Positions 24,643 to 32,496 of a stretch of 32,496 bases of DNA are shown here, piece after piece. The position numbers were made by a program, and so were the translations under genes. This stretch comes from Thermoplasmata archaeon. Its GTDB lineage: Archaea > Thermoplasmatota > Thermoplasmata > Thermoplasmatales > Thermoplasmataceae. Under the pieces are notes generated by a model. The model saw only the letters and a list, made by a program, of their open reading frames with translations. It was not told where the DNA came from and did no database searches. The stretch spans positions 1-32,496 of the forward strand of contig JAKBRR010000002.1 of the NCBI GenBank assembly GCA_021845325.1, written 5' to 3'. Each line of letters starts with the position of its first letter. Position 1 is the first letter of the stretch.

Positions 24643-25587
24643 ATGATAGAATTAGAATTGCCAAAATTCGACGAATTTTTAGCTCCTATCATTAGGTTTT
24701 CTCTTGATGGTGAGGAACATGGATTATCAGAGACTATAGAAGAAATGTCAAACCAGTTTAGTTTGACTCCAGAACAGCGTAGCCTTTTAATGCCTAATGG
24801 AAAGAGAACGTATATCTATGATAGAGTGGCTTGGGCAATAACATACCTCGTTCAGGCAGGTCTATTAGAAAGGACGGGTCGATCTAAATATGTCATTTCA
24901 AAAAGAGGAAAAGAAGAAGCAAAGATTATGCCAGATAAAATAAAGTGGGTTTATTTAGAAAAATTTCCATATTTCAAGGAGTTTAAGGAAATTAAACATA
25001 AAAGTGGAAAAGAAAGAATAACTGATAAATTGGGAATGGATGAAAATGAAAACGAAGAAGACACCCCAGACGAAGAGATTGAGAAAATCTTTGAAAAAAG
25101 AGACAGAATGCTAAAAAATGATTTACTAAATACGTTGAAGAGCGTAAAGCCAGCAGATTTTGAAAGAATCATAATTGATGTGGTGTTGGCACTGGGTTAT
25201 GGAAAAAACCATGAAGAGATGGCTAGGGTTCTTGGTAAACCAAATGATCAAGGAATAGATGGTGAAATTTCTCAAGATAAACTTGGATTTGATAAGATAT
25301 ATCTTCAAGCAAAGCGATGGGTCAAAGAAAAGACAGTTGGTTCGCATGAGATTAGAGACTTTATAGGTGCTTTAACCATAAAACACGCAAAAAAGGGAAT
25401 TTTTATAACCACTGCTATTTTCACTAAAGATGCAATTGAAACTGCGGAAAAGGATTCTGACCATAACATAAAATTAATAAATGGACACGAATTGGCATCA
25501 TTAATGGTTGAGAACGCTGTAGGAGTTAGAGAAATTCAAAAATATGTCTTAAAAGAAGTTGATCAAGGGTATTTTGAATCACTTTAA
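24643..25587 (+). CDS. Mrr-family restriction endonuclease
   Basis: This 314-residue nuclease has an N-terminal Mrr_N winged-helix DNA-binding domain (residues 1-95, with RTYIYDRVAWAITYLVQAGL and an SKYVISKRG wing). A charged linker (110-165, Glu/Asp-rich) and a C-terminal PD-(D/E)xK nuclease follow. The catalytic signs are GIDGEI (D206) and LQAKRW (Q222, K224), the QxK variant typical of Mrr. Mrr enzymes cut DNA, in many cases methylated DNA. The next gene, a nuclease-methyltransferase fusion, begins within about 14 bases, implying one operon. Both genes are Lys/Asn/Ile-rich and close to a tRNA, suggesting transfer. The strong ribosome site supports this start. Confidence 0.88.
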   Translation: MIELELPKFDEFLAPIIRFSLDGEEHGLSETIEEMSNQFSLTPEQRSLLMPNGKRTYIYDRVAWAITYLVQAGLLERTGRSKYVISKRGKEEAKIMPDKIKWVYLEKFPYFKEFKEIKHKSGKERITDKLGMDENENEEDTPDEEIEKIFEKRDRMLKNDLLNTLKSVKPADFERIIIDVVLALGYGKNHEEMARVLGKPNDQGIDGEISQDKLGFDKIYLQAKRWVKEKTVGSHEIRDFIGALTIKHAKKGIFITTAIFTKDAIETAEKDSDHNIKLINGHELASLMVENAVGVREIQKYVLKEVDQGYFESL

Positions 25588-25601
25588 GGTAGGTGCCTAT
25601 A

Positions 25602-28268
25602 TTGAGTAACTTTGTTGTGTCAGAAGATAATTACAATATTGATTTTGAAAGAATTAACGAATTAATAAATAAATATGATCAGATTAAGGAATCTGGTGAA
25701 ATAAGAAAGTATAATGAAGAATCTACAAAGAAAGATTTCATAATTCCTTTGTTTAAGGCTTTAGGCTGGAACGTAGATAATAGAGGAAAAAGTAATGATT
25801 CCGTAAGTGCTGAGGAAACAATATCAAAGAAGCGTGTAGATTATGGATTCAGAATTAACGGTATTCCCAAGTTTTTCCTTGAAGCTAAATCCCTAAAAGA
25901 AGAGAACATTCAGACAAACTTTAAGTACGTAACTCAGGCTATAGACTATTCTTGGATGAAATCCTGTTCATGGGCAATATTGTGTAATTTTGAAACCTTA
26001 GCCATTTATAACGCCGACTGGAAAGAATCAAATTATGGGAATAACTTATTCTTTGTATTACATCCAGATGATTTCTTAAGAGATAAGAGATTCACTTATC
26101 TTTCCAAAAATGCTTTTGAAAATGATGAACTTGATAAGATAGCAACTAAATATGGAAAGAAACAGTTAAAAAATCCCATAAACAAACAACTCCTACAGGA
26201 TATGATTCATTTTCGTGAGGTTCTTTCAAAGGATATTGTCAGGAACAATCAGGAAAAACGTCTTACTCAAGACGATATAGAAGAATCTGTCCAGAGGATT
26301 CTAGATCGCCTAATCTTCATAAGAAATGCTGAGGATAGAGGTTTAGAAGAGAATCAATTACAATCCAATGTTAGGCAGTGGTATTCAAAAGGAAAGGGTC
26401 ATCTCTTGAGGGAAATATCAAGGATATACAAGGATTTTGATGATAAATACAACAGCAAACTCTTTGCTCACCATTTGTGCGATGACCTCTATATAGAGAA
26501 TGAAGCACTTCAAGAGGTAATAGAGGGCCTTAATCACTCAAAGGACAATTCATACAGATACGATTTCTCTATCATTGAATCCGATGTTCTGGGAAACATA
26601 TACGAGCAATATCTAGGTAATATCCTCAAGTCAACACCAAAGAGAGCGAAATTAGAAGAATCAAAGACACATAGGAAAGAACAGGGGATCTATTACACGC
26701 CTTCTTACATAGTGGATTACATAGTCAAGAACACAGTTGGTGAATATATCAAGAACCATACACCGGAGGAAATCCGTAAGGTGAGGATAGTTGATCCGGC
26801 TTGTGGTTCAGGTAGTTTCCTCATAAGAGCATATAAGGAATTAGAAAGTTACTGGAAACAGCAATATGGAACTCAAGAGACCTTGAAGTTTGACGAAGGT
26901 GAAAGTTTCTACAGCATGAAGGTTGAAATCCTCAAGAATAACATTTTTGGTGTAGACCTTGATCCTAAAGCGGTAGAAATAGCTCAGTTGAATTTATTAT
27001 TGCAAATATCAGAAAGGAAGCATAGATTACCATTGCTCCAAAACAATATAAAGGTTGGAAACAGCTTAATTGATGATCCCTCTGTTTCAGATAAGGCATT
27101 CAAATGGGAAGAGGAATTTCCTGAGATAATGAAAGAGGGTGGATTCTATATTGTGATTGGAAATCCTCCATATGGTGCTGAGTTATCAGAAATGGAAAGA
27201 GAATGGATATCACAATCTTATGACTATTCTCGATCCTATAAGAATACGGCGTTAATTTTCATTGAAAAATCACTTAACCTGTTAAAAAACGAAGGAAAAT
27301 TTGGAATGATCGTGCCTAAGTCACTTGCTTATAGTCAAGAATGGAAAAATGGGCGAAAATTGATCGTAGATAAGCTAAGTAGGGTAGTTGACGTAAGCAA
27401 AGCATTTGAGGATGTATTATTAGAGCAGTTGATTTTAATTCTAGAAAAAAACAATAAATCTTCTAATTACACGTTGGAAAATATCAGTACTCATAATTCC
27501 CTGTCTATTGCAAAAAAATACATAGACATTACAGATTCAATTATATTGCACGATGATCCAAAGGACTTTGAAATTTTCAAAATTATGATAAAATCATCAA
27601 GAAAATTGAGGGATATTTCGAGAACTAGTAGGGGGCTACCTTTTCAGAAATATGCGGTCAAAACGCAAACAAAATATATGATTCTTAGAGGTAAAAATAT
27701 CTCTAGATTTCATTTTTCAGCTAGTGGGGAATTCTTGCCTGATGGTGTTGTTGACCTAAATATGAAGAAAATAGAATTTCTAAGAAGACCTAAGATTATA
27801 TCTCAAAGAATTGTAGCCCATGTAACAAAACCGAGCGACCATATTATCATAATGTCAGCAATGGATAGAGAAGGAATATTGACGTTAGATACCGTCGAGA
27901 ACACAATAATTACAGACGATAAGTATTCTTTAGAATTTTTGCTGTGTCTTCTTAATTCGAAATTAATCTCTTGGTACGCTTATAGGTATATCTTTTCGAA
28001 AGCAATAAGAACAATGGACTTAGACGACTATTACATAGGCAAAATACCTTTACCAGAAAGAGAGATAGATAATTTGAAATTTTCTGGGCTAGCAAATAAG
28101 TTGATCTCATTGTATGAAAATCTAGACAAGCTCTCTAATAAGGATACAGATGATAAAATCAAGATTAGTAAAGAAATAGAAAAGTATGAAACCGAACTTA
28201 ATAACTTAATTTATACCCTTTATCTAGGTCAAAATATAATTAATAATGGTCTATTTAAACAAATATAG
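25602..28268 (+). CDS. type IIG restriction enzyme: nuclease fused to N6-adenine methyltransferase
   Basis: This protein of about 888 residues combines cutting and modification. An N-terminal HsdR_N-like PD-(D/E)xK nuclease has KRVDYGFRING (D80) and FFLEAKS (E94, K96). A helical region (about 150-350) follows, then an N6-adenine methyltransferase with motif I DPACGSGSFL (about 398-407), FGVDLDPKA as motif II and IGNPPYGAEL (motif IV NPPY, about 521-524). The last 350 residues (with SQRIVAHVTKPSDHI and MDLDDYYIGKIPLP) resemble a TaqI-like target-recognition domain. Length is normal for Eco57I/MmeI-type enzymes. I choose TTG 25602 because AGGTG sits six bases before it; GTG 25593 is the longer option. 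The specificity is unknown. It follows the Mrr gene with no promoter between. Confidence 0.9.
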   Translation: MSNFVVSEDNYNIDFERINELINKYDQIKESGEIRKYNEESTKKDFIIPLFKALGWNVDNRGKSNDSVSAEETISKKRVDYGFRINGIPKFFLEAKSLKEENIQTNFKYVTQAIDYSWMKSCSWAILCNFETLAIYNADWKESNYGNNLFFVLHPDDFLRDKRFTYLSKNAFENDELDKIATKYGKKQLKNPINKQLLQDMIHFREVLSKDIVRNNQEKRLTQDDIEESVQRILDRLIFIRNAEDRGLEENQLQSNVRQWYSKGKGHLLREISRIYKDFDDKYNSKLFAHHLCDDLYIENEALQEVIEGLNHSKDNSYRYDFSIIESDVLGNIYEQYLGNILKSTPKRAKLEESKTHRKEQGIYYTPSYIVDYIVKNTVGEYIKNHTPEEIRKVRIVDPACGSGSFLIRAYKELESYWKQQYGTQETLKFDEGESFYSMKVEILKNNIFGVDLDPKAVEIAQLNLLLQISERKHRLPLLQNNIKVGNSLIDDPSVSDKAFKWEEEFPEIMKEGGFYIVIGNPPYGAELSEMEREWISQSYDYSRSYKNTALIFIEKSLNLLKNEGKFGMIVPKSLAYSQEWKNGRKLIVDKLSRVVDVSKAFEDVLLEQLILILEKNNKSSNYTLENISTHNSLSIAKKYIDITDSIILHDDPKDFEIFKIMIKSSRKLRDISRTSRGLPFQKYAVKTQTKYMILRGKNISRFHFSASGEFLPDGVVDLNMKKIEFLRRPKIISQRIVAHVTKPSDHIIIMSAMDREGILTLDTVENTIITDDKYSLEFLLCLLNSKLISWYAYRYIFSKAIRTMDLDDYYIGKIPLPEREIDNLKFSGLANKLISLYENLDKLSNKDTDDKIKISKEIEKYETELNNLIYTLYLGQNIINNGLFKQI

Positions 28269-28615
28269 CGAGTGGTCATGTTAAAGATAATGGAATATCA
28301 CAACAAGCCCTTTATAAAATCAAAACAAACATAAAGAATGGAAAGCGTTTGAATCAAAGGGTTAAGATTGTTAAAATTCTGTTAACATTGTTTAAGAAAC
28401 AGCAAATATTAGGTAAAAGTAAACCTTGTAAATTACAATGGTTAAACCAGTAAAGACCTCTGTAAACTTTTAACATTTACATATTTCAAAAGTAGACCCC
28501 AATAAGTCATACTCACCTTCATTCCAAATCTAAATTACTAATATTCTACAACTATTATAATTATTTTAAAAAATCACAACTTTTTTTGGTCTTATCTATA
28601 TCCACATATATAAAG
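28269..28615. other. intergenic region between the restriction island and tRNA-Pro
   Basis: About 345 A/T-rich bases. I see no gene. TTGTAAATTACAA near 28427 is a near-palindrome, and GTTAA/TTAAC elements recur at 28365-28400. The tRNA-side edge (28575-28590) has a T run that could terminate transcription of the tRNA. Confidence 0.4.
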
Positions 28616-28688
28616 TGGGTCTGCCCGGATTTGAACCGGGGTTTCCAACTCCCGAAGCTGGAAGGATACCAGGCTACCCCACAAACCC
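28616..28688 (-). tRNA. tRNA-Pro (anticodon CGG)
   Basis: The 73-nt cloverleaf on the minus strand folds fully. The acceptor stem pairs GGGTTTG with CAGACCC, with discriminator A and no encoded CCA. The D-stem is GGGT/ATCC, the anticodon stem CCAGC/GTTGG with loop TTCGGGA (anticodon CGG, reads CCG), the variable loop AAAC, and the T-arm CCCGG TTCAAAT CCGGG. There is no intron. The discriminator and T-loop are standard. It is flanked by the restriction island and by the duplicated membrane protein gene. tRNA genes are common insertion points, but no duplicated 3' end was found in this window. Confidence 0.95.
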
Positions 28689-28734
28689 TTTGTTATTTTT
28701 CGTATATTTCTATGTTCTATTTAATTTGATCTTA

Positions 28735-29868
28735 TTATGAAACTGAAACACCTTGCACTGCTTCTTTAATTATTCTTTTATCACTAACTTGAAAATCTAT
28801 TTCAATCAATATTACAAGCAAAAGAAGTAAGGGCAGACCTGTGTTTGGATCTGTAGCAGGGAGTATGTATATACCCATATCCTGAAATAAGAGCCATGTA
28901 AGACCTACAAAAACAATTGCCATTATCAATCCTGCCTTACTGCGATGTAAAATCAAAATCCCTGAAGCAATCATAAGCAAAAACATGAAAATGTTGAGAT
29001 AGGTTTCCCTGAATAAAAGATATACATAAGTGTGATTCAATATTGCATAAACAATAGGGTTTTCTCCCTGCTGGTTTATGTTCATGTAAATATCATATGC
29101 AAGCTGGCCTTTGGTCCAGAATGTGTTACCAGGGATTAGCTGCAGTATTCCCCCTATGAGAAAAATTATTGATACTGAGTATATGAAATATTTTTGAAGG
29201 CTCTTAATGCTGCCAAGTCTGGGTAATATATATGGTACTGCTAAAATGGCATAAATGAGAGCTGATCCTGGAAAACCTGTTAGGAGAGATACTCCACTTG
29301 CAGGTATTCCACCAAAGCCCTCGCCAAATATCCAAATAACTATGGCCCAAATGATTGAAATGATACTGATATATTTCAGAGCCTTGGCGCTGCTGTTTGA
29401 TAAATAATATACTCCAATGAATACCTGCAAAGCTCCACTTAAGGCATCAAACTGAAATGGATGGAGCAACCAGATGTTGTAACCTATCATAAGAAATTTT
29501 TCAACGCCAACATTGTTAATTGCCTGAATTGATGGCTCTATAACCACTGAAAGGAAACCGTATGGCATCTCAGGTTGAAACTGAAGAATGCCATCAACTA
29601 TCCACAGTATTCCTAGAACCAGTCTTATTGTGCTGGGAATTTTGCTTCTTTCCTCTTTTCTGAACATTCTTTCTATTATTAATGCAGCTAAAATTCCTAG
29701 TGTAGAATAAATCAAAGAATATGTGTAAAATTTACCTATTTCATTTTCTGGGATGTAATAAAATTTAAGATCGAAAATGAAAATTGTAATAACCGGTATT
29801 ATGAAAAAGAGAAAAAGGAATAAAACCAATAATTCATTTATACTTTTACCGAACTTACTCTCATTCAT
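28735..29868 (-). CDS. internally duplicated membrane protein of unknown function
   Basis: This 377-residue protein of about ten helices has two related halves. The first (about 75-220) contains LGILWIVDGILQFQPEMPYG, a LHPFQFDALSGALQVF helix, FGEGFGGIPASG and TGFPGSALIY. The second (about 228-365) contains IFLIGGILQLIPG, LLFRETYLNIFMF, FQDMGIYILPATDPNTG and PLLLLLVI. The repeated order (LQ-P turn, aromatic helix, G/D-x-G loop, TGxPGxxL or TDPNTGxPL) signals an ancient duplication. Proteins with the same signature occur in actinobacteria and archaea, annotated only as membrane proteins. It may be a transporter or metal/oxygen-related factor, which is unproven. The start ATG 29868 is the only good one. 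It stands alone on the minus strand. Confidence 0.72.
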   Translation of the reverse strand: MNESKFGKSINELLVLFLFLFFIIPVITIFIFDLKFYYIPENEIGKFYTYSLIYSTLGILAALIIERMFRKEERSKIPSTIRLVLGILWIVDGILQFQPEMPYGFLSVVIEPSIQAINNVGVEKFLMIGYNIWLLHPFQFDALSGALQVFIGVYYLSNSSAKALKYISIISIIWAIVIWIFGEGFGGIPASGVSLLTGFPGSALIYAILAVPYILPRLGSIKSLQKYFIYSVSIIFLIGGILQLIPGNTFWTKGQLAYDIYMNINQQGENPIVYAILNHTYVYLLFRETYLNIFMFLLMIASGILILHRSKAGLIMAIVFVGLTWLLFQDMGIYILPATDPNTGLPLLLLLVILIEIDFQVSDKRIIKEAVQGVSVS

Positions 29869-29978
29869 GTTTCCTAATAGAACACGTATTTATTATATAG
29901 TTACATTATATATCAGGTTGAGACCATATTGAATAATAAGCAATAATGATCTAATGATGAATTAAAGGATGTGATTTA

Positions 29979-30368
29979 ATGGGATGGCAGGAAGCAGAAG
30001 TAAGAGAGTTGAAAGTGGGTAGGTACATGATGGTTGATGAAACCCCATGCAAAATAATGGAAATTAATCTTTCAAAACCGGGAAAACATGGTGAGGCAAA
30101 GGCAAGAATAGTTGCAATTGGAATATTTGATAACCAGAAAAAAAGCGTCGTTTTTCCTGTAAAACACAAAGTTAAGGTGCCAATCATTGAAAAGAAAAAC
30201 GCGCAGGTTTTAAGTGTGGCTAATAACGAGGCACAGCTAATGGACAGTGAAACATACGAAACTTTCGTTCTTCCACTGGAGCCAGATCAGATTGATAAAG
30301 TGAAAGCCGGAACTGAGGTATCATATTGGGAAGCAATGGGAACCAGAAGGATCATGCTGCAGAATTAA
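29979..30368 (+). CDS. eif5A: translation factor aIF5A
   Basis: This factor relieves ribosome stalling at proline runs and assists termination after hypusination. The 129 residues fit archaeal aIF5A. The N-terminal SH3-like domain carries the modified lysine K36 in KPGKHGEAK, and the OB-fold C-terminal domain ends with [13 protein letters not shown]. The hypusine-making enzymes (deoxyhypusine synthase) need spermidine. The overlapping downstream gene is an agmatinase, which feeds polyamine synthesis, so the pair links the factor to its modification substrate. The start ATG 29979 has a GGATGTGATT ribosome site, and an A/T-rich promoter region lies about 40-90 bases upstream. Confidence 0.95.
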   Translation: MGWQEAEVRELKVGRYMMVDETPCKIMEINLSKPGKHGEAKARIVAIGIFDNQKKSVVFPVKHKVKVPIIEKKNAQVLSVANNEAQLMDSETYETFVLPLEPDQIDKVKAGTEVSYWEAMGTRRIMLQN

Positions 30369-31234
30369 GTGCACTGGCATCACTTAAAAGAATAGCTGAT
30401 GCTACATTTGAATATGAAGATGCAAATTATGTGATCTTTGGAGTACCATTCGATTATACCTCGTCATTCAGGAGGGGTTCCTCTAGGGGTCCTGCAGAAG
30501 TTAGAAGGGCCTATGATAACCTTGAGTCCTTTGACGTTAATTATGAGGTTGATTTTTCCGAGCTTCCCATCTGTGATATAGGCGACATACAGGTTAATGA
30601 GGATGCATCTGAAACTGTAGATCTCGTGGAAGAGGTAACTTCAATAATTACGAAAGATGGAAAAATTCCAATAATGATAGGTGGTGAGCACTCCATTACA
30701 GGTGGTTCTATCAGGAATTTCAGAGATGCAAGCATGGTAATAATTGATGCCCATTCTGATTTCAGGGATTCATACATGGGAAATAAGCACAATCATGCAT
30801 GTGTTACCCATAGAGCACTGGATGTTCTTGGAGAAAGCAGGATATTTTCATTTGGAACCAGATCAACATCAAGGGAGGAATTCGAAGATCCAGATTATCA
30901 TAAGGTAAGATTCCTATCAGCAGACGAGATTAGAAAGGAAGGAATTGAAAGATCTCTTTCGAAAATTGAAGGGAAACTAAAAGATAGGGTATACTTTTCA
31001 ATTGACATGGACGGAATTGATCCTTCCTTCGCTCCAGGTGTCGGTACTCCAGAACCATTTGGTTTGAGTGATGTTGAAGTAAGATATCTCATAAGAAAAC
31101 TTTCCAGAAAAATATACGGATTCGATGTTCTTGAATTCACACCAGATTTTGATAATGGAAATACATCAATGCTGGCTGCAAAATTAATTCAAGATTTTAT
31201 AGGAAGTAGAGAGACAAAAAAAGAGTTATTTTAA
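30326..31234 (+). CDS. speB: agmatinase (ureohydrolase)
   Basis: This enzyme hydrolyses agmatine to putrescine and urea, using two Mn ions. The 302 residues show all metal sites of the ureohydrolase family: H122 in GGEHS, D141, H143 and D145 in [10 protein letters not shown], and D227 and D229 in [14 protein letters not shown]. Length is normal. The ATG at 30326 overlaps the aIF5A end by 43 bases in another frame, and no later ATG, GTG or TTG fits, so the overlap is probably genuine and the genes are co-translated. Putrescine or spermidine is needed for hypusine on aIF5A. In archaea agmatine is also the donor for tRNA-Ile2 agmatidine, so this enzyme competes with that use. Confidence 0.9.
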   Translation: MGSNGNQKDHAAELSALASLKRIADATFEYEDANYVIFGVPFDYTSSFRRGSSRGPAEVRRAYDNLESFDVNYEVDFSELPICDIGDIQVNEDASETVDLVEEVTSIITKDGKIPIMIGGEHSITGGSIRNFRDASMVIIDAHSDFRDSYMGNKHNHACVTHRALDVLGESRIFSFGTRSTSREEFEDPDYHKVRFLSADEIRKEGIERSLSKIEGKLKDRVYFSIDMDGIDPSFAPGVGTPEPFGLSDVEVRYLIRKLSRKIYGFDVLEFTPDFDNGNTSMLAAKLIQDFIGSRETKKELF

Positions 31235-31308
31235 AAACTTCTAAACATATAATTTACAGGAATTTTTGGTACTAGAGAAATATGGATATAAACTGTATTT
31301 TAAGATCA

Positions 31309-31866
31309 TTATAGTGGGTTTAGATTTTCCCTTTGGAAATATTGTTTCACGTGTGGTCTGGTGAAATAATACAGGAAAATGATACCCAGAATTGTCCCTA
31401 CTGGTACAGCTACTAATGCAAGGACAGAAAAGATCATTATAAGTACTCTTGCCCATTCCTTTCCGGAAAACAATGAAATAGATGCAATTAGGAAAAGTAC
31501 ACCAACTATTATTATAAGTATTCCAATAAGAGGAAAACCAATAGTAAATATATATCCTATTAAAAGGTCAGGCAATGAACTTAATATACCAAGAATCGCA
31601 AGAATAGTTATTCCTGCTGGTCTGTTATCAACCCTTGGTGTTGAAGAGAATTTAGAACTACCGCAATTTGAACAGACAGTGCTTGAAAAGGTGTTTGCTG
31701 TCCCACAGTTCTGGCAATATTTAATTCTTTCATTGATAAAACCACCAGTGTGCTGGTTTAAATCTACACCAGATGATGATGGAGCGGCATCAAATTGATA
31801 TCCGCATTGTGTACAGATTGTTGCATTATCGTCCATTACTGAACTGCAGTTAGGGCATACTTTCAT
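31309..31866 (-). CDS. zinc-ribbon membrane protein
   Basis: The 185-residue protein has two zinc ribbons, each of two CxxC pairs (CPNC and CTQCG at the start, CQNCG and CSNCG at about residues 51-69), then a short linker and three or four membrane helices to the C-terminus (IGYIFTIGFPLIGILIIIVG and LIMIFSVLALVAVPVG among them). The soluble part is cytoplasmic and presumably binds RNA, DNA or a partner. This layout (zinc ribbon plus small membrane domain) is common in Thermoplasmatales, usually unassigned. The longest frame starts at GTG 31875. I choose ATG 31866, about 26 bases from the TATA-like TTTTATTAAT (31887-31897), suggesting a leaderless start. Confidence 0.65.
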   Translation of the reverse strand: MKVCPNCSSVMDDNATICTQCGYQFDAAPSSSGVDLNQHTGGFINERIKYCQNCGTANTFSSTVCSNCGSSKFSSTPRVDNRPAGITILAILGILSSLPDLLIGYIFTIGFPLIGILIIIVGVLFLIASISLFSGKEWARVLIMIFSVLALVAVPVGTILGIIFLYYFTRPHVKQYFQRENLNPL

Positions 31867-31886
31867 AGGAGTCACATACCAACGGG

Positions 31887-31897
31887 ATTAATAAAAG
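31887..31897 (-). promoter_or_regulatory. TATA box of the zinc-ribbon gene
   Basis: Read on the minus strand, CTTTTATTAAT lies about 26 bases before ATG 31866. It supports that start over the GTG at 31875. Confidence 0.4.
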
Positions 31898-31943
31898 CTT
31901 TCTTTTAGAAATATATAATTCGGTGGGTTTAGAATAAAGAAAA

Positions 31944-32474
31944 TTAAATACCGATTTTTCCCGCTATATCCTTTCCCTTGGTTATTTCTATTCTGCATGG
32001 GGTGGGAAGTTTAATTGATGCCTTGTGAAGAGCTTCCTTCATCTGTTTTGCACCTTCTGGAGTTACCCTTGCAACCATTATGATATCGTTTGCGTGAACT
32101 CTCGCAGCAGTACCGACAGGTTTTCCAAAAGCATTTCTCATTCCACTAGAAATCCTATCAGCTCCAGCTCCGGTAGCCATTTTATGCTCTCTTATAACGT
32201 GATGAGGGTAGGGCCTGATCTGGAAGAAATAGTTATCCAGTCCTAGGGACTCACTAACCTTTCTGTTTATTGATATTCTGGCTGCTTCAAGAGCGCTGTG
32301 CCTTATCTGGCAGCTCTCCTCTGCTATCATTCTAAATTCGATAGGGAAATCTCTTTTTTGGTTCCCATGGGTGAATGTTGTTATTTTTGGGTAAGGTACT
32401 CCTCCCATAAAGTCTCTTCTTGTATAGGCAGGACCTGATATTTTTGTATACATTCTTGCTGGCTTTGTTACCAT
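31944..32474 (-). CDS. rpl10e: 50S ribosomal protein L10e (uL16)
   Basis: The 176-residue protein is the archaeal/eukaryotic-type L10e (uL16), part of the large subunit near the peptidyl-transferase and tRNA-accommodation region. It starts with MVTKPARMYTKISGPAYTRR and has the FPIEFRMIAEESCQIRHSAL segment, the IRPYPHHVIREHKMATGAGADR loop region and FGKPVGTAARVH. Length matches archaeal relatives. The ATG at 32474 is close to the window's right edge (32496), and the bases beyond it (GGTAACAAAG downstream, an A/T-rich sequence upstream) offer no alternative. It stands alone, convergent with nothing visible. Confidence 0.96.
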   Translation of the reverse strand: MVTKPARMYTKISGPAYTRRDFMGGVPYPKITTFTHGNQKRDFPIEFRMIAEESCQIRHSALEAARISINRKVSESLGLDNYFFQIRPYPHHVIREHKMATGAGADRISSGMRNAFGKPVGTAARVHANDIIMVARVTPEGAKQMKEALHKASIKLPTPCRIEITKGKDIAGKIGI

Positions 32475-32496
32475 TATAATCGATCTGTAAATACTA

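Noticed and set aside
28616..28688. tRNA-Pro as an attachment site with a duplicated 3' end
   Set aside because: No second copy of the tRNA 3' sequence was seen on the far side of the restriction island within the window, so an integration event cannot be claimed.
1..32496. CRISPR arrays, rRNA, snoRNA-type guides and prophage structural genes
   Set aside because: No regularly spaced repeats, no rRNA signatures and no capsid or terminase-like proteins were seen. Small guide RNAs could be missed by eye.

Overview
The window comes from an archaeon, most likely an acidophilic member of the Thermoplasmatales (Thermoplasmatota). The evidence is a hypusine-type translation factor aIF5A, an archaeal L10e (uL16) ribosomal protein, a proline tRNA without an encoded CCA, TATA boxes about 24-30 bases before several start codons (leaderless messages), a Shine-Dalgarno consensus of GGTGAT(C), low G+C, and a gene mix (glutamate decarboxylase, many MFS transporters, S9 peptidase, PrxQ peroxiredoxin) usual for that group. 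The genus is not determined; a Cuniculiplasma- or Ferroplasma-like organism is my inference.

Region 1 (1-9130). A stand-alone asparagine-synthetase-like amide ligase and an MFS transporter read rightward. A run of leftward genes follows. Listed in transcription order from the right, they are a secreted, glycine/aromatic-rich protein (9094-8249), a 75-residue two-helix membrane protein, a broken gene tail, a radical SAM protein with a SPASM-like cysteine cluster, an MFS transporter, an ABC ATPase, and an ABC permease with a large cysteine-bearing outer domain. The layout (secreted peptide source, possible immunity protein, maturase, exporters) resembles a peptide-antimicrobial or RiPP cluster. 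This is the best candidate here for an undescribed system, but it is an inference.

Region 2 (9130-13790). A gene-poor stretch with a probable decayed gene precedes an RmuC-family gene. After it comes a two-gene unit of unknown function whose second gene has been split by a 999-bp IS5/IS4-like element. The element has 19-bp terminal inverted repeats and an 8-bp target duplication. Removing the element and one duplicate restores a single 315-codon frame. The element's own transposase carries an in-frame TGA and is probably inactive.

Region 3 (13900-24130). This holds housekeeping and stress genes: exonuclease III, an EamA transporter, a DUF427 protein, an FMN reductase, a 14-helix DHA2-type drug exporter translationally overlapping a MarR regulator, glutamate decarboxylase, PrxQ, an S9 acylaminoacyl-peptidase-like enzyme and a NifX-like domain protein.

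Region 4 (24130-28690). A degenerate non-coding stretch precedes a restriction island (an Mrr-type nuclease followed by a fused nuclease/N6-adenine methyltransferase of type IIG) that ends close to a tRNA-Pro(CGG) gene.

Region 5 (28735-32474). This contains an internally duplicated membrane protein of unknown function, the aIF5A and agmatinase gene pair (hypusine and polyamine supply), a zinc-ribbon membrane protein, and ribosomal protein L10e.
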